Assembly (NCBI GenBank): GCA_937989585.1
Contig: CALKRW010000055.1
Span: 1-64,000 of the forward strand
DNA: 64,000 nt
Reading direction: 5' to 3'
From: an uncultured Porphyromonadaceae bacterium
GTDB lineage: Bacteria > Bacteroidota > Bacteroidia > Bacteroidales > Muribaculaceae
Positions 24,959 to 34,078 of this stretch are shown in pieces. Numbering within the stretch: the first letter of the stretch is position 1; each line of letters begins with the position of its first letter. The translations under genes and the position numbers were made by a program. The notes below the pieces were generated by a model. It searched no databases and was not told the origin of the DNA. It saw nothing but the letters and a program-made list of their open reading frames with translations.

Positions 24959-26443
24959 ATGTCCTTCGCCGACAAACTGTCTGATCCGATATTCCGCACC
25001 GTGGGCAAAGTGGCCGACTCAATGGGCCGCGAATGCTATGTCGTCGGCGGATATGTCCGCGATCTCCTGCTCGAACGCCACTCCAAGGACATAGACTTCG
25101 TCACCGTCGGATCGGGCATCGAACTTGCACAGGCCGTCGGCAGCGCCCTCGGACGTTGCCGCGTGAACACCTTCCGCAACTACGGTACGGCGCAGATCAA
25201 GCGCCACGGCATGGAACTGGAATTCGTCGGCGCCCGCCGCGAGTCCTATACGCGCGACTCCCGCAACCCCATTGTGGAAGATGGGACCCTTGACGAGGAC
25301 ATAGCGCGACGCGACTTCACCATAAACGCAATGGCGCTTCAGGTGAACTCAGAAAAATTCGGACGCCTAATAGACAACTACGACGGCCTGGGCGACCTCA
25401 GGCGACGGGTCATACGCACCCCGCTCGACCCGGGCATAACATTCAGCGACGACCCTCTGCGCATGATGCGAGCCATACGCTTCGCCACCCAGTTGCGTTT
25501 CTCTATTGACGCCATAACATTCCAGGCCATACAGCGCAATCACGACCGTATTACCATAATCGTTCGCGACCGCATCCGCGATGAACTCCAGAAAATAATG
25601 GCATCCCCAAAGCCTTCGATAGGCTGGGACCTCCTGCTCGAATCGGGACTTCTGCAACACATCCTGCCTGAACTCGCAGCCATGAGCGGTGTGGAAATCA
25701 TCCATGGACGCGGACACAAAGACAACTTCTACCATACCCTTGAGGTACTGGACAACGTGGCACGCGCCACCGATGACATATGGGTACGCTGGGCCGCACT
25801 TCTGCATGACATTGCCAAGCCTGTGACCAAACGCTGGGACCCGGCCATCGGCTGGACCTTCCATAATCACAACTTCGTAGGCTCGAAGATGGTGCCACGG
25901 ATCTTCGCCTCACTCAATCTGCCCACCGGCTCGGAAATGCGTAAGGTACAGAAACTCGTCGAACTGCACATGCGTCCCATAGCGCTTGTCGAGGACGAGG
26001 TAACCGACTCGGCTGTACGACGACTGATCAACTATGCCGAAGAAGACCTGCGCGACCTAATGATACTGGCCAGAGCAGATATCACTTCCAAAAACCTGGA
26101 GAAGAAACAGAGGTTCCTCGATAACTTCGACCTTGTCGAAAGCAAGTTCGATCAGGTGAACGCCATCGACAAGGAGCGCGCGTTCCGTCCTGCGCTCAAC
26201 GGCTTTGACATTATGGCGATGTTCGGCCTCCCCCAGGGCCGCGAGGTCGGATTCCTGATGAAGAACCTGACCCAGGCATCGCGAGACTGCATTATTGGTC
26301 CGACAAGGCAGGACGCCATCGACTATCTGCTCGAACTCGGCGCCGCAAACGGCATGCATGGCGATCCGTCACTTTTGCCACCCGAAGTGTCCCACGAAAA
26401 CGGCAAAGACAACATTACCGAAAACTCCTCACTCCCACAATAA
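24959..26443 (+). CDS. cca: tRNA nucleotidyltransferase (CCA-adding family) with HD domain
   Basis: A 494-residue class II nucleotidyltransferase. GGYVRD (30-35) and DID (44-46) form the catalytic carboxylate site. RRDFTINAMAL and DDPLRMMRAIRFATQL are the class II B and C/D motifs. An HD phosphohydrolase domain follows (H283-D284 in LLHDIAKP). Class II members either add CCA to tRNA 3' ends or act as poly(A) polymerases; the sequence alone favours tRNA. The same frame is open further upstream, inside the M24 gene, but the family N-terminus starts at ATG 24959. It ends 6 bp before the next gene. Confidence 0.9.
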   Translation: MSFADKLSDPIFRTVGKVADSMGRECYVVGGYVRDLLLERHSKDIDFVTVGSGIELAQAVGSALGRCRVNTFRNYGTAQIKRHGMELEFVGARRESYTRDSRNPIVEDGTLDEDIARRDFTINAMALQVNSEKFGRLIDNYDGLGDLRRRVIRTPLDPGITFSDDPLRMMRAIRFATQLRFSIDAITFQAIQRNHDRITIIVRDRIRDELQKIMASPKPSIGWDLLLESGLLQHILPELAAMSGVEIIHGRGHKDNFYHTLEVLDNVARATDDIWVRWAALLHDIAKPVTKRWDPAIGWTFHNHNFVGSKMVPRIFASLNLPTGSEMRKVQKLVELHMRPIALVEDEVTDSAVRRLINYAEEDLRDLMILARADITSKNLEKKQRFLDNFDLVESKFDQVNAIDKERAFRPALNGFDIMAMFGLPQGREVGFLMKNLTQASRDCIIGPTRQDAIDYLLELGAANGMHGDPSLLPPEVSHENGKDNITENSSLPQ

Positions 26444-26449
26444 AGAAAA

Positions 26450-27766
26450 ATGAAATTAAAAACTCTCGCTATTTTCACTCTTCTCCCCTTAATCGCACTG
26501 GCCGCGCCAAAGAAAAGACCAAAAGCCCCTGTCAACACCGATGCTTTGTACGAACGTGTAGAACAGGCTCTTGACGCATATGACATCGATGCCGCCGACG
26601 AAGCCATTGATGAACTCGAAACCGCGCTTACAAAAGCGAAACGGCAGGACGAGGCCCGTTTTCAGGAACTTTCCGCGACAAAGCAACTGATAGAGAACAT
26701 GCTCGAGCGAGTCGAGAATATCCGCATAGTCGATGTCCGCAGCATTAACATCGACAGCCTGTTCAAGTCGGCGGATATTCCCCTGCCCATGAGCAAGAGT
26801 ACAGGGACATGGCATGGAGCGAACTGGTTCGACGGAATGGAAAACATTCCACACGACTCGCAGTCGGTTGCCTTCATACCCGCTTCAGGACGCGAGATAT
26901 TCTGGAGCGCACCCGCAGGCAAATCGCGCACCATATGGCAGGCCGGATTCCTGCTTGACGGCTCTCTCGATTCGCCCCACATGGTATTCGATCCCAAGGA
27001 TTTCGACGGAAGAATTGATCTAAATACCCCCTTCCTTGCCGCAGACGGACTTACCTTGTATCTCTCCGGCGAGATTCCAGGCGCCTCCATAGGCGGTCAT
27101 GACATCTTCAGAGCCATACGCTCAGGCGCAGGCGAAGACTTCACTGTCCCCGCCAACATGGGCATGCCCTACTCCTCGACATACTATGACGGATTTTTTG
27201 CAATAGACCCGGAGAGCGAACTCGCGCTCTTTGTCACCGACCGTGCCAATCCAGACGAAGACAACCTTAACATGTTTGTATTCGTTCCCAACGAGACACG
27301 TGTCAACAGACCGGCCGACAGCGAGGACCCGACACGCAACCTCTCGGTTCAGGATGCAATTGTGCCTTTCATCCCCGGTACATGGGCCAAAGATTCAGAC
27401 CGCAAGAAATACCTCGAACGGCTGGCACAAGTATCAGCCCTGCAAAAAAATGCAGACAGCAACAGTTCAGTCGAGGCGAACGAAGAACAGGTGTTCCAGA
27501 TCTATGTCCCGAAGGCAAAGAAATTCTATACCTCGCTTAAAGACTTCCGCACACCCGCGGCGGCCCAGGCCATGAAAGCATGTCTTGAGACTCAGGCGGC
27601 GCTTGATGATACACTTTCCCAACTTCACGAACTCTACGGCAAATACAGCAAAACACATTCCGGCTCCGAAAAGATACTCGGTCTCGAAAAAACCGCGGAT
27701 CAACTGCGCATGCGCCTACGTTCTCAGCGCAACACTGCGATACGCCTCGAGTCGCAGTCACTCTGA
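26450..27766 (+). CDS. Periplasmic PD40-repeat-like protein, function unknown
   Basis: A 438-residue protein with a short signal peptide (residues 1-19, LIALAA). Residues 25-75 are a helical stretch. The centre (about 110-290) has WD40/PD40-like strands such as REIFWSAPAG, LTLYLSGEIPG and ALFVTDRANPDEDNLNMFVF, as in TolB-type and Bacteroidota outer-envelope proteins. The C-terminal third is helical and ends in a coiled coil. It begins 6 bp after cca and is the last gene of the cluster. Role unknown; I would expect a structural or binding function. Confidence 0.65.
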   Translation: MKLKTLAIFTLLPLIALAAPKKRPKAPVNTDALYERVEQALDAYDIDAADEAIDELETALTKAKRQDEARFQELSATKQLIENMLERVENIRIVDVRSINIDSLFKSADIPLPMSKSTGTWHGANWFDGMENIPHDSQSVAFIPASGREIFWSAPAGKSRTIWQAGFLLDGSLDSPHMVFDPKDFDGRIDLNTPFLAADGLTLYLSGEIPGASIGGHDIFRAIRSGAGEDFTVPANMGMPYSSTYYDGFFAIDPESELALFVTDRANPDEDNLNMFVFVPNETRVNRPADSEDPTRNLSVQDAIVPFIPGTWAKDSDRKKYLERLAQVSALQKNADSNSSVEANEEQVFQIYVPKAKKFYTSLKDFRTPAAAQAMKACLETQAALDDTLSQLHELYGKYSKTHSGSEKILGLEKTADQLRMRLRSQRNTAIRLESQSL

Positions 27767-27852
27767 GTTCGAGAATACCCATACAGAAGTCAGGCAGGAA
27801 CGTTTTAAGCAGATTTAACGCTCGAAGACACTGAGAGTTCGCTTTTTTAGCG

Positions 27853-27860
27853 TAATTTTG
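27853..27860 (+). promoter_or_regulatory. -7 element upstream of the CstA-type transporter gene
   Basis: TAATTTTG matches TAnnTTTG 70 bp before ATG 27931. No TTTG is seen at the -33 distance. Confidence 0.4.
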
Positions 27861-27930
27861 TACCAGCACTTTACGGGAAGATTCTATCTGTCTCCCTGTG
27901 ATTATCTTATCACATTCTATCTCGTTCCCA

Positions 27931-29376
27931 ATGGACCTGTTTCTAATCTCACTCGCCGTCCTTATCGGTGGCTATTTCATCTACGGTCTCCTCATCGAAA
28001 AAATCATAGGCGTAGATCCTAAACGGCTGACGCCAGCCCAGACCATGACTGACGGCGTCGATTACATTCCTATGCCAACTTGGCGCGTATTCCTCATCCA
28101 GTTCCTGAATATTGCCGGTGTAGGCCCCATTTTCGGAGCCATCATGGGTGTGATGTACGGACCTGCAGCATTCCTGTGGATAGTTCTAGGCACAATCTTC
28201 GCCGGGGCAGTCCATGACTTTGTTTCCGCGCACATGTCGTTGCGCGAAGGTGGTCGTTCCTTGCCGGAAATAGTTGGAACGCAACTTGGATCCGTCGTTA
28301 AGAACGTGATGCGACTTTTCTCGATAGTGCTTCTGATTCTGGTCGGCGCTGTATTCATCAAGACTCCCGCCGGACTGCTTTCGGGCATGACAGGCTATGA
28401 CGTCTGGCTGTGGGTCGGCATAATCTTCGCCTATTATGTCCTGGCAACCATGCTGCCTATTGACAAACTCATCGGCAAGATATACCCCATATTCGGGGCA
28501 GCGCTACTATTCATGGCCGCAGGCCTTTTAGGCTATCTCCTCTTCAGCGGCGTGGATATTCCACACAACATCGGCGAAGGACTTGACAGCCGTTTCGCCG
28601 ACGGTTCCCGTGCGATCTTCCCCATGATGTTTGTTTCCATAGCATGCGGGGCGATATCCGGCTTCCATGCCACCCAGTCGCTGATGATGGCGCGCTGCAT
28701 CAAGAACGAACGTCTTTCACGACCCGTTTTCTATGGCGCAATGGTGGCCGAAGGTCTTGTAGCCTTGATTTGGGCCGCGGCAGCCATTGCCTTTACAGGG
28801 GGATACAGCGAACTCGGCGAATACATGAGCGCCCATGACAATAATGCCGGAGCGCTCGTGCATGACATATCCTTCGGATGGCTCGGTGCCGTCGGCGGCG
28901 TACTTGCCGTACTCGGTGTGGTGGCTGCACCCATTACCACCGGCGACACCGCTCTTCGCTCGGCCCGTCTGATTGCCGCAGACTTTCTGCAGTTCGACCA
29001 ACGTCCGATCGTAAAGCGTCTGATTATTTCCCTGCCAATCTTCACGGTATGCCTAGTACTCCTGTTCATCAACTTCGATGTACTGTGGCGCTACTTCGCA
29101 TGGTCCAACCAGACTCTTTCCGTATTTACCCTCTGGGCCGCGACCGTATGGCTCGCCCGGCGCGGACGCCTCTACGTAGTCACGCTCCTTCCCGCCCTTT
29201 TCATGACTATGGTGACAGTAACTTACCTCTGCGTCGCACCGAATCCCGAGGGATTTGGCCTCGGCTATTATCCTTCACTCGGGATAGCCGGTGCTGTCGA
29301 CGTCATCTTCCTCTGCCTATTTGCCAAATGGCGCCTGCGTCTCGCTCCCGTTTCTTCATTAGAGCAGGCTGCCTGA
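27931..29376 (+). CDS. cstA: CstA-family carbon starvation / peptide-pyruvate transporter
   Basis: A 481-residue integral membrane protein with about 12-14 helices. GVDYIPMPTWRVFLIQFLNIAGVGPIFGAIMG and GTIFAGAVHDFVSAHMSLREGG are hallmark CstA segments; homologues BtsT and CstA import pyruvate and peptides when carbon is scarce. E. coli CstA is about 700 residues; this shorter form is common in anaerobes. The start at 27931 (MDLFLISL) is preferred over an in-frame ATG 33 nt upstream because it directly precedes the first helix. Genes that follow on the strand start 37 and 12 bp after each other. Confidence 0.88.
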   Translation: MDLFLISLAVLIGGYFIYGLLIEKIIGVDPKRLTPAQTMTDGVDYIPMPTWRVFLIQFLNIAGVGPIFGAIMGVMYGPAAFLWIVLGTIFAGAVHDFVSAHMSLREGGRSLPEIVGTQLGSVVKNVMRLFSIVLLILVGAVFIKTPAGLLSGMTGYDVWLWVGIIFAYYVLATMLPIDKLIGKIYPIFGAALLFMAAGLLGYLLFSGVDIPHNIGEGLDSRFADGSRAIFPMMFVSIACGAISGFHATQSLMMARCIKNERLSRPVFYGAMVAEGLVALIWAAAAIAFTGGYSELGEYMSAHDNNAGALVHDISFGWLGAVGGVLAVLGVVAAPITTGDTALRSARLIAADFLQFDQRPIVKRLIISLPIFTVCLVLLFINFDVLWRYFAWSNQTLSVFTLWAATVWLARRGRLYVVTLLPALFMTMVTVTYLCVAPNPEGFGLGYYPSLGIAGAVDVIFLCLFAKWRLRLAPVSSLEQAA

Positions 29377-29413
29377 ACCTAAACCTTTAATAAGATTCAC
29401 TTCCTTACATTCC

Positions 29414-30244
29414 ATGTCCAAATTCGACTTTCTAAAGATCACCTCCGCCACCCGGCTCTACAACCTGCACACCCACACCCAGTTCTGCGACGGACGCAGT
29501 TCCATCGAAGAATTCTGCGACGCAGCCGAACGCCTGGGGTTCACCCATCTGGGTTTCTCACCCCACTCGCCGTTACCCATCGACTCGCCCTGCAACATGG
29601 ATGTCGAGGATGTTCCGGCCTATATCGAGACCGTGCGCCGTATGCGCGAACTTCATCCCTCGCTCCACATCTATACTTCCATGGAAGTCGACTATCTGAG
29701 TGATGACTGGGGACCGGCAACAACATGCCTCGACACACTGCCTCTGGACTACAGAATCGGTTCCGTGCATTTCATTCCAGACCTGGACGGCAAATTTGTA
29801 GACATCGACGGTTCCGAAGAGAGGTTCCGCACTACTCTGGAAACACGTTTCGACGGTGACCTCCGTACTCTGGTCAACACATTCTTTAACCAGTCAGCCC
29901 AGATGATCCGTACCGGCGGATTTGACATGATAGGTCATTTTGATAAAATCGCACAGAACGCGTCGTCTGTAGATCCGGAAATAGAAAATAGTCCATGGTA
30001 CCGCAAACGCCTCAGCGACCTCACCGAAATGATCATAGAATCGGGAGTCGCCGTTGAACTCAACACCAAGATTTATAACAAGAACGGACGGCTCTTTCCA
30101 AACCGCAACATACTAAACAGGCTTACAGATGCCGGAGTCACCATCGTAGTAAACTCCGACGCCCATTATGCCGACAGGCTTAACGCAGGCCGCGACGAGG
30201 CTTTTGCCATACTCGAGGCAGCCTCTCGCGCCGAAGCCGTATAA
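29414..30244 (+). CDS. hisK: PHP-family phosphatase, histidinol-phosphatase-like
   Basis: A 276-residue metal-dependent phosphoesterase. YNLHTHTQFCDG with H19 and H21 is the first PHP metal motif. GFSPHSP, SMEVDY, GSVHFIP, GHFDKIAQ and NSDAH contribute the rest of the trinuclear site. The spacing follows HisK-type histidinol-phosphate phosphatases (HisJ family), which catalyse the penultimate histidine step. No other his genes are nearby, so another small phosphorylated substrate is possible. Confidence 0.78.
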   Translation: MSKFDFLKITSATRLYNLHTHTQFCDGRSSIEEFCDAAERLGFTHLGFSPHSPLPIDSPCNMDVEDVPAYIETVRRMRELHPSLHIYTSMEVDYLSDDWGPATTCLDTLPLDYRIGSVHFIPDLDGKFVDIDGSEERFRTTLETRFDGDLRTLVNTFFNQSAQMIRTGGFDMIGHFDKIAQNASSVDPEIENSPWYRKRLSDLTEMIIESGVAVELNTKIYNKNGRLFPNRNILNRLTDAGVTIVVNSDAHYADRLNAGRDEAFAILEAASRAEAV

Positions 30245-30256
30245 CAATCCAAGCAT

Positions 30257-31393
30257 ATGAAAAAGAACCTATACATACTGTTCTTAGCACTTTCGCTGTT
30301 ATTGTCATCATGCGGCGACTCACCCGATGTACCTGCTACCGCACACCGCACCGTTCTCGTCTATATGGCTGCAAACAATTCGCTCGGCAACCAGAGATAC
30401 GATGAGCTCGACCTCGCTGAGATGCAGAACGCAGTACGCAACGGAGACCTCGGAGGCGGACACCTGATGGTGTTCCGTGCCGATATAGACGGAAACTATA
30501 CACTATCCGAAATTACAGCCCAAGGCCCTGTAACCGTCAAGACATATTCTTCGTCGGACGGACTAACCTCCGTACACGCAAAACGCATGTCATCTGTCAT
30601 TGATGACGTGAAAGCGTTCGCTCCCGCTGATTCATACGGCCTGATATTATGGAGCCACGGCATGGGATGGCTTCAGGACGGCATATCCGATGACTTCGAG
30701 CCTAAGGCAAAATCATGGGGCGAGGACAACAGACGCACAATGAACATCACCTCGCTCCGCAACGCCCTGACCGGCAAAGATCTCGACTTCGTCTATTTCG
30801 ACTGCTGCTACATGGCATCCGTCGAGGTGGCCTACGAGCTTCGGAAGGTCACGCCATACATTATTGCCTCTGCCATCGAGCTTCCAGCCGAAGGCATGCG
30901 CTATGACCTTAACATAGCGCCACTTTTCGCCAAAGGCAAAGCCGACCTAATCGGAGCGGCACGCAACACTTTCAACTATTACGACTCTCGCCTGGGCGCA
31001 GAACGTACTTGCGCCATGAGTGTCATCGCCACAGCGGGGCTAGACAATCTGGCATCTGCCTCGCGTGCAATATACCGCGCCTCGGGAGGCAGGACTCCGG
31101 CTGACTTCCTGCCCCAGCGCTTCATGACAGAGAGCAATTGCTGGTTCTTTGACATGGCCCAATATTACCGTGCCCTCGCATCAAACTGCGTGGACAAGGA
31201 CACCCTTATACAGGCGTGGAACAAATCGCTTGAGAACTGCGTTGTATATGAAGCCGCTACACCGCGCGTGTGGAACCGACTCGATATCGACCATCACTGC
31301 GGCCTTTCGACCTACATACTGAACTCCACTTCAGAAAACACAACGCGCAACTACAACACCCTATCCTGGTATAATGACGTTATTTCCCAATAA
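30257..31393 (+). CDS. C11 (clostripain)-family cysteine peptidase lipoprotein
   Basis: A 378-residue outer-envelope protease. The signal ends in a lipobox LSSC with C19. The caspase-like C11 domain carries catalytic H134 in LWSHGMGW and the cysteine in FDCCYMASVE (C184 by family alignment). C11 peptidases cut after Arg or Lys and often self-process; family members include clostripain, PmC11 and fragipain. It starts 12 bp after the PHP gene. Surface location and cleavage specificity are inferred from family. Confidence 0.87.
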   Translation: MKKNLYILFLALSLLLSSCGDSPDVPATAHRTVLVYMAANNSLGNQRYDELDLAEMQNAVRNGDLGGGHLMVFRADIDGNYTLSEITAQGPVTVKTYSSSDGLTSVHAKRMSSVIDDVKAFAPADSYGLILWSHGMGWLQDGISDDFEPKAKSWGEDNRRTMNITSLRNALTGKDLDFVYFDCCYMASVEVAYELRKVTPYIIASAIELPAEGMRYDLNIAPLFAKGKADLIGAARNTFNYYDSRLGAERTCAMSVIATAGLDNLASASRAIYRASGGRTPADFLPQRFMTESNCWFFDMAQYYRALASNCVDKDTLIQAWNKSLENCVVYEAATPRVWNRLDIDHHCGLSTYILNSTSENTTRNYNTLSWYNDVISQ

Positions 31394-31434
31394 AAACCAG
31401 GTTATCTCTCACTGACATAGAATACTGAACCAAC

Positions 31435-32559
31435 ATGACTCTGCTACAGACCGCTCCCATATCAATACCCGACTCGGTTCCTTCAATCAAGCAGGAACTG
31501 GCAATGGCTGAATCATTGCCTTTCGATGATCTAATCAACAAGGTCACTTCGGCGTTCATCACCTTCGCCATTAACCTCGCCATAGCCATCGTGGTATTCT
31601 ATGTAGGCAAGTTCATCATACGCAAAGTCTACAAACTCGTCCAGTCTATACTGACACACCGCCAGGTTGACCGTTCTCTCACGACCTTCATCCTCTCGAT
31701 GATAAAGATCGTGCTCTATTTCATACTGCTGGTGACGGTAATCGGCATTCTCGGCATCGAGACCTCATCTTTCATAGCCATTTTTGCCTCTGCAGGCGTC
31801 GCCATAGGTATGGCGCTGAGCGGAACGCTCCAGAACTTCGCGGGAGGCGTGCTTATTCTGTTGCTTAAGCCATACAAGGTCGGCGACTACATCGAGACAC
31901 AGGGCTATGCGGGCTACGTCCGTGAAATACAGATTTTCTCGACCATCATAACAACCTACGACAATAAATCGATAATCATACCCAACGGCGGCCTTTCCAC
32001 CGGGTCAATCAACAACTGGAGCCGAGAGGACTACCGCCGTGTGGACTGGAATGTGTCGATTTCATATGGCGATGACGTCGAGAACGCCCGTCGCGCCATA
32101 CTCGAGATAATCCATCAGGACCCGCGTGTCGTCACAAAGTTCGTCGAGGATGACCGTCTGAAGTACAACAGCCCGAAAGCCGACCCCGAATGCGAGGAGA
32201 ATCCCCAGGGTGAAGACTGTATGGAATATGTGGAGAAACCGTCGAAAAACATACTTAAACGCATGATCCGCCGACACCACCGCCGGGTTGCCCAGAAACT
32301 GGAGAACATCCGCGAGGAGCGCCAGCAGCAGATTGCCGCACAGAATCCTCCGGTCGACCGCTCACCGGTGGTTGCCCTTAACAATATGGGGGCATCGAGC
32401 GTAGATCTCGTATGCCGCGCATGGACCCGCAGCGAATTCTACTGGGCTGTCTTCTACGACATCAACGAGCGTCTGTACTCCGAACTTCCTAAACACGGAG
32501 TATCGTTCCCGTTCCCGCAACTCGACGTCCATCTGAACACTGTCAGTTCACCCGTCTGA
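31435..32559 (+). CDS. mscS: Small-conductance mechanosensitive channel MscS with C-terminal insertion
   Basis: A 374-residue channel that opens under membrane tension and releases solutes during hypo-osmotic shock. TM3 (about 118-145, FIAIFASAGVAIGMALSGTLQNFAGGV) is the glycine/alanine pore helix, followed by the beta domain (KVGDYIETQGYAGYVREIQIF). The C-terminal domain contains an ~80-residue insertion (about 235-315), highly charged and containing two cysteines (C253, C262). It is absent from E. coli MscS (286 residues). The frame also starts with ~35 residues before TM1. It lies 41 bp after the C11 peptidase gene. Confidence 0.9.
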   Translation: MTLLQTAPISIPDSVPSIKQELAMAESLPFDDLINKVTSAFITFAINLAIAIVVFYVGKFIIRKVYKLVQSILTHRQVDRSLTTFILSMIKIVLYFILLVTVIGILGIETSSFIAIFASAGVAIGMALSGTLQNFAGGVLILLLKPYKVGDYIETQGYAGYVREIQIFSTIITTYDNKSIIIPNGGLSTGSINNWSREDYRRVDWNVSISYGDDVENARRAILEIIHQDPRVVTKFVEDDRLKYNSPKADPECEENPQGEDCMEYVEKPSKNILKRMIRRHHRRVAQKLENIREERQQQIAAQNPPVDRSPVVALNNMGASSVDLVCRAWTRSEFYWAVFYDINERLYSELPKHGVSFPFPQLDVHLNTVSSPV

Positions 32560-32573
32560 ATAGATTGGCAAAA

Positions 32574-32606
32574 AATAAATCCGGCGCCGATTATATAGGT
32601 GCCGGA
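32574..32606 (-). terminator. Terminator of the small helical protein gene
   Basis: A 9-bp stem with one wobble (32580-32588 tccggcgcc with 32598-32606) and a 9-nt loop is followed on the minus strand by TTTATTTTTT. It separates the converging mscS and small minus-strand genes and may also stop mscS transcripts. Confidence 0.75.
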
Positions 32607-32634
32607 TAAAAATTACTTATTGCAAAAGGAGCAA

Positions 32635-32829
32635 TTATTTCTTGCCAAAGCCGAAAATGCCCTTGCCATCGGTTTTCTCTTCAACGAAGTCCTCGACTTT
32701 GTCCCTGACATTTTCCAAAGTCTGCCTGCCTTTTTCGGAGTTGATAAAATCCTTGGCTTTTTCGACAGCCTGTTTGGCTTGTTCGCTGTTCATGAGGTCT
32801 GATGCCTTTTTCTGGAGATTTTCTAACAT
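32635..32829 (-). CDS. Small amphipathic helical protein, function unknown
   Basis: A 64-residue protein rich in Lys and Glu that would form two or three amphipathic helices (MLENLQKKASDLMNS, EQAKQAVEKAKDF, RQTLENVRDKVEDFVEEK) with a Gly/Phe/Lys end. No signal peptide or membrane helix. It resembles small stress-type or Rv0909-like helical proteins only in composition, and I do not assign a family. A clean terminator follows, supporting expression. Confidence 0.6.
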   Translation of the reverse strand: MLENLQKKASDLMNSEQAKQAVEKAKDFINSEKGRQTLENVRDKVEDFVEEKTDGKGIFGFGKK

Positions 32830-32896
32830 AGCGGTATGATTTAAAAGTTACTAACTAAATAACCGTATTGCATGGTCAAGAGTTCATGACACGACA

Positions 32897-33592
32897 TCAG
32901 TCCTCAAGATAGTAAGTCACTCTAGAGACAACGCGGACATTCTTCATATAGGGTTTGTCCCCCTGAATATCCTCGATAGAAAACTGACCCTGCGAGGCAT
33001 TCTTTATTTTACCGAGTTCAGACTCACTGTCTGCGGCAAACTGGTCGGCTGCCTCACGGGCATTCTTTGTGGCCTGAGCAATCATCTCGGGCTTGATTGA
33101 ATTAAGGAGTGTGTAGTCATAGGTGACATAAGTATCCGTGAAAGGCACTCCCTTTGAAAGGAGGGAACCTTGATCCTGGCACATGGCATAAACAGCATCA
33201 ACCTGATCAGTAGCCACATAAACAGTAACTGTCACCGAATAGTTATAATTGATATTATTGCTGACATAACGGTCAGAACGAGCGTCATACACAGATGGAG
33301 TACCTACGGTTATGTCTGCCTCGGGAATCTTCCATCCCTTAAGAAAGTCCTTAATAATTCCGGAAATACCATTAGTCTGATTATATAGCGATGCAAGGTC
33401 ATCGCCAGTGAGAGTATATGACATCCGCCAAGACACCTCGTTGGCTTTTACATGCTTTTCGGCCAATCCCTTGACTTCGACCTCCCGATCCTTGAAGGCA
33501 ATGGAGTCAAAGCCCGCCTTGAGACAGAAACCTAAAATCACAATAGACACCGCAATCAAAAGCGATGGCACAAATGCTGAAATTTTCTTCAT
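32897..33592 (-). CDS. SIMPL-domain (DUF541) protein
   Basis: A 231-residue protein with one N-terminal hydrophobic segment (about 8-27) that serves as signal anchor or signal peptide. The SIMPL/DUF541 domain follows (about 35-230): FKDREVEVKGLAEKHVKANEVSW, the tyrosine-rich middle and a C-terminal VRVVSRVTYYLED. Family members (E. coli YggE, human IRAK1BP1) are envelope or stress-related, without a defined activity. It lies 67 bp upstream of the small helical gene on the same strand. Confidence 0.82.
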   Translation of the reverse strand: MKKISAFVPSLLIAVSIVILGFCLKAGFDSIAFKDREVEVKGLAEKHVKANEVSWRMSYTLTGDDLASLYNQTNGISGIIKDFLKGWKIPEADITVGTPSVYDARSDRYVSNNINYNYSVTVTVYVATDQVDAVYAMCQDQGSLLSKGVPFTDTYVTYDYTLLNSIKPEMIAQATKNAREAADQFAADSESELGKIKNASQGQFSIEDIQGDKPYMKNVRVVSRVTYYLED

Positions 33593-34074
33593 AGCAAATA
33601 TTTATTAATAAAATGTATAGATCACTTACTGACACATATTAGACATACCCATATGCCAAAAAGTTTAGAGGAGTCTAAAAATATTTTGCAAAGATGTATA
33701 GAAAACACACCTTCAGAAAAACAAGTCAAGACGGAAGGCGCAGGAACTGCCACTTAAAAAACCATAAAAAAACTTAACACCTCTTCGCCGGTGATTTTTT
33801 TTCAGTATTTTTGCAAACGATATTGGGCTAATAGTATCCGATTGGATACACTCCGCATCCCTCCCTGCCAATCATCACGCGTATAGCATTATAAATGCGA
33901 CGATTACGCATTCATTCCTCCCTGCGGGGCCATACCCTGAAGAACTGTCCCGCCATAATCATAACTGCGGCCATATCATATCATGAGTGCCGCAAACATA
34001 TCCGGTTACCCGGCAAACATCACGGAGTCCTGCGTTCGGCTCCACCCTGTCCTGTTTATAAAAAAACGACATAA
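33593..34074. other. Long divergent intergenic region upstream of recJ
   Basis: A 482-bp gap. A -7-like TATTTTTG (33806-33813) would give recJ a leader of about 255 nt. The leader holds several short hairpins: GTATCC/GGATAC (about 33835-33850), AATGCG/CGCATT (about 33895-33913) and GGAGTC/GGCTCC (about 34024-34043). It also contains a 31-codon frame that overlaps the recJ start codon. No tRNA or known riboswitch is evident. Confidence 0.5.
33806..33813 (+). promoter_or_regulatory. -7-like element upstream of recJ-recQ
   Basis: TATTTTTG matches TAnnTTTG, but no TTTG is found at -33. If used, the recJ transcript has a ~255-nt leader, unusual among the genes here. Confidence 0.35.
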
Positions 34075-34078
34075 ATGA
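33983..34078 (+). CDS. Possible 31-residue upstream ORF overlapping the recJ start
   Basis: An ATG at 33983 opens a 31-codon frame beginning MSAANISGYPANITES and ending RHK. Its TGA (34076-34078) overlaps the recJ ATG (34075-34077) as ATGA, the arrangement used for translational coupling. No homology is recognised and chance is possible in G+C-balanced leader DNA. Confidence 0.25.
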   Translation: MSAANISGYPANITESCVRLHPVLFIKKRHK

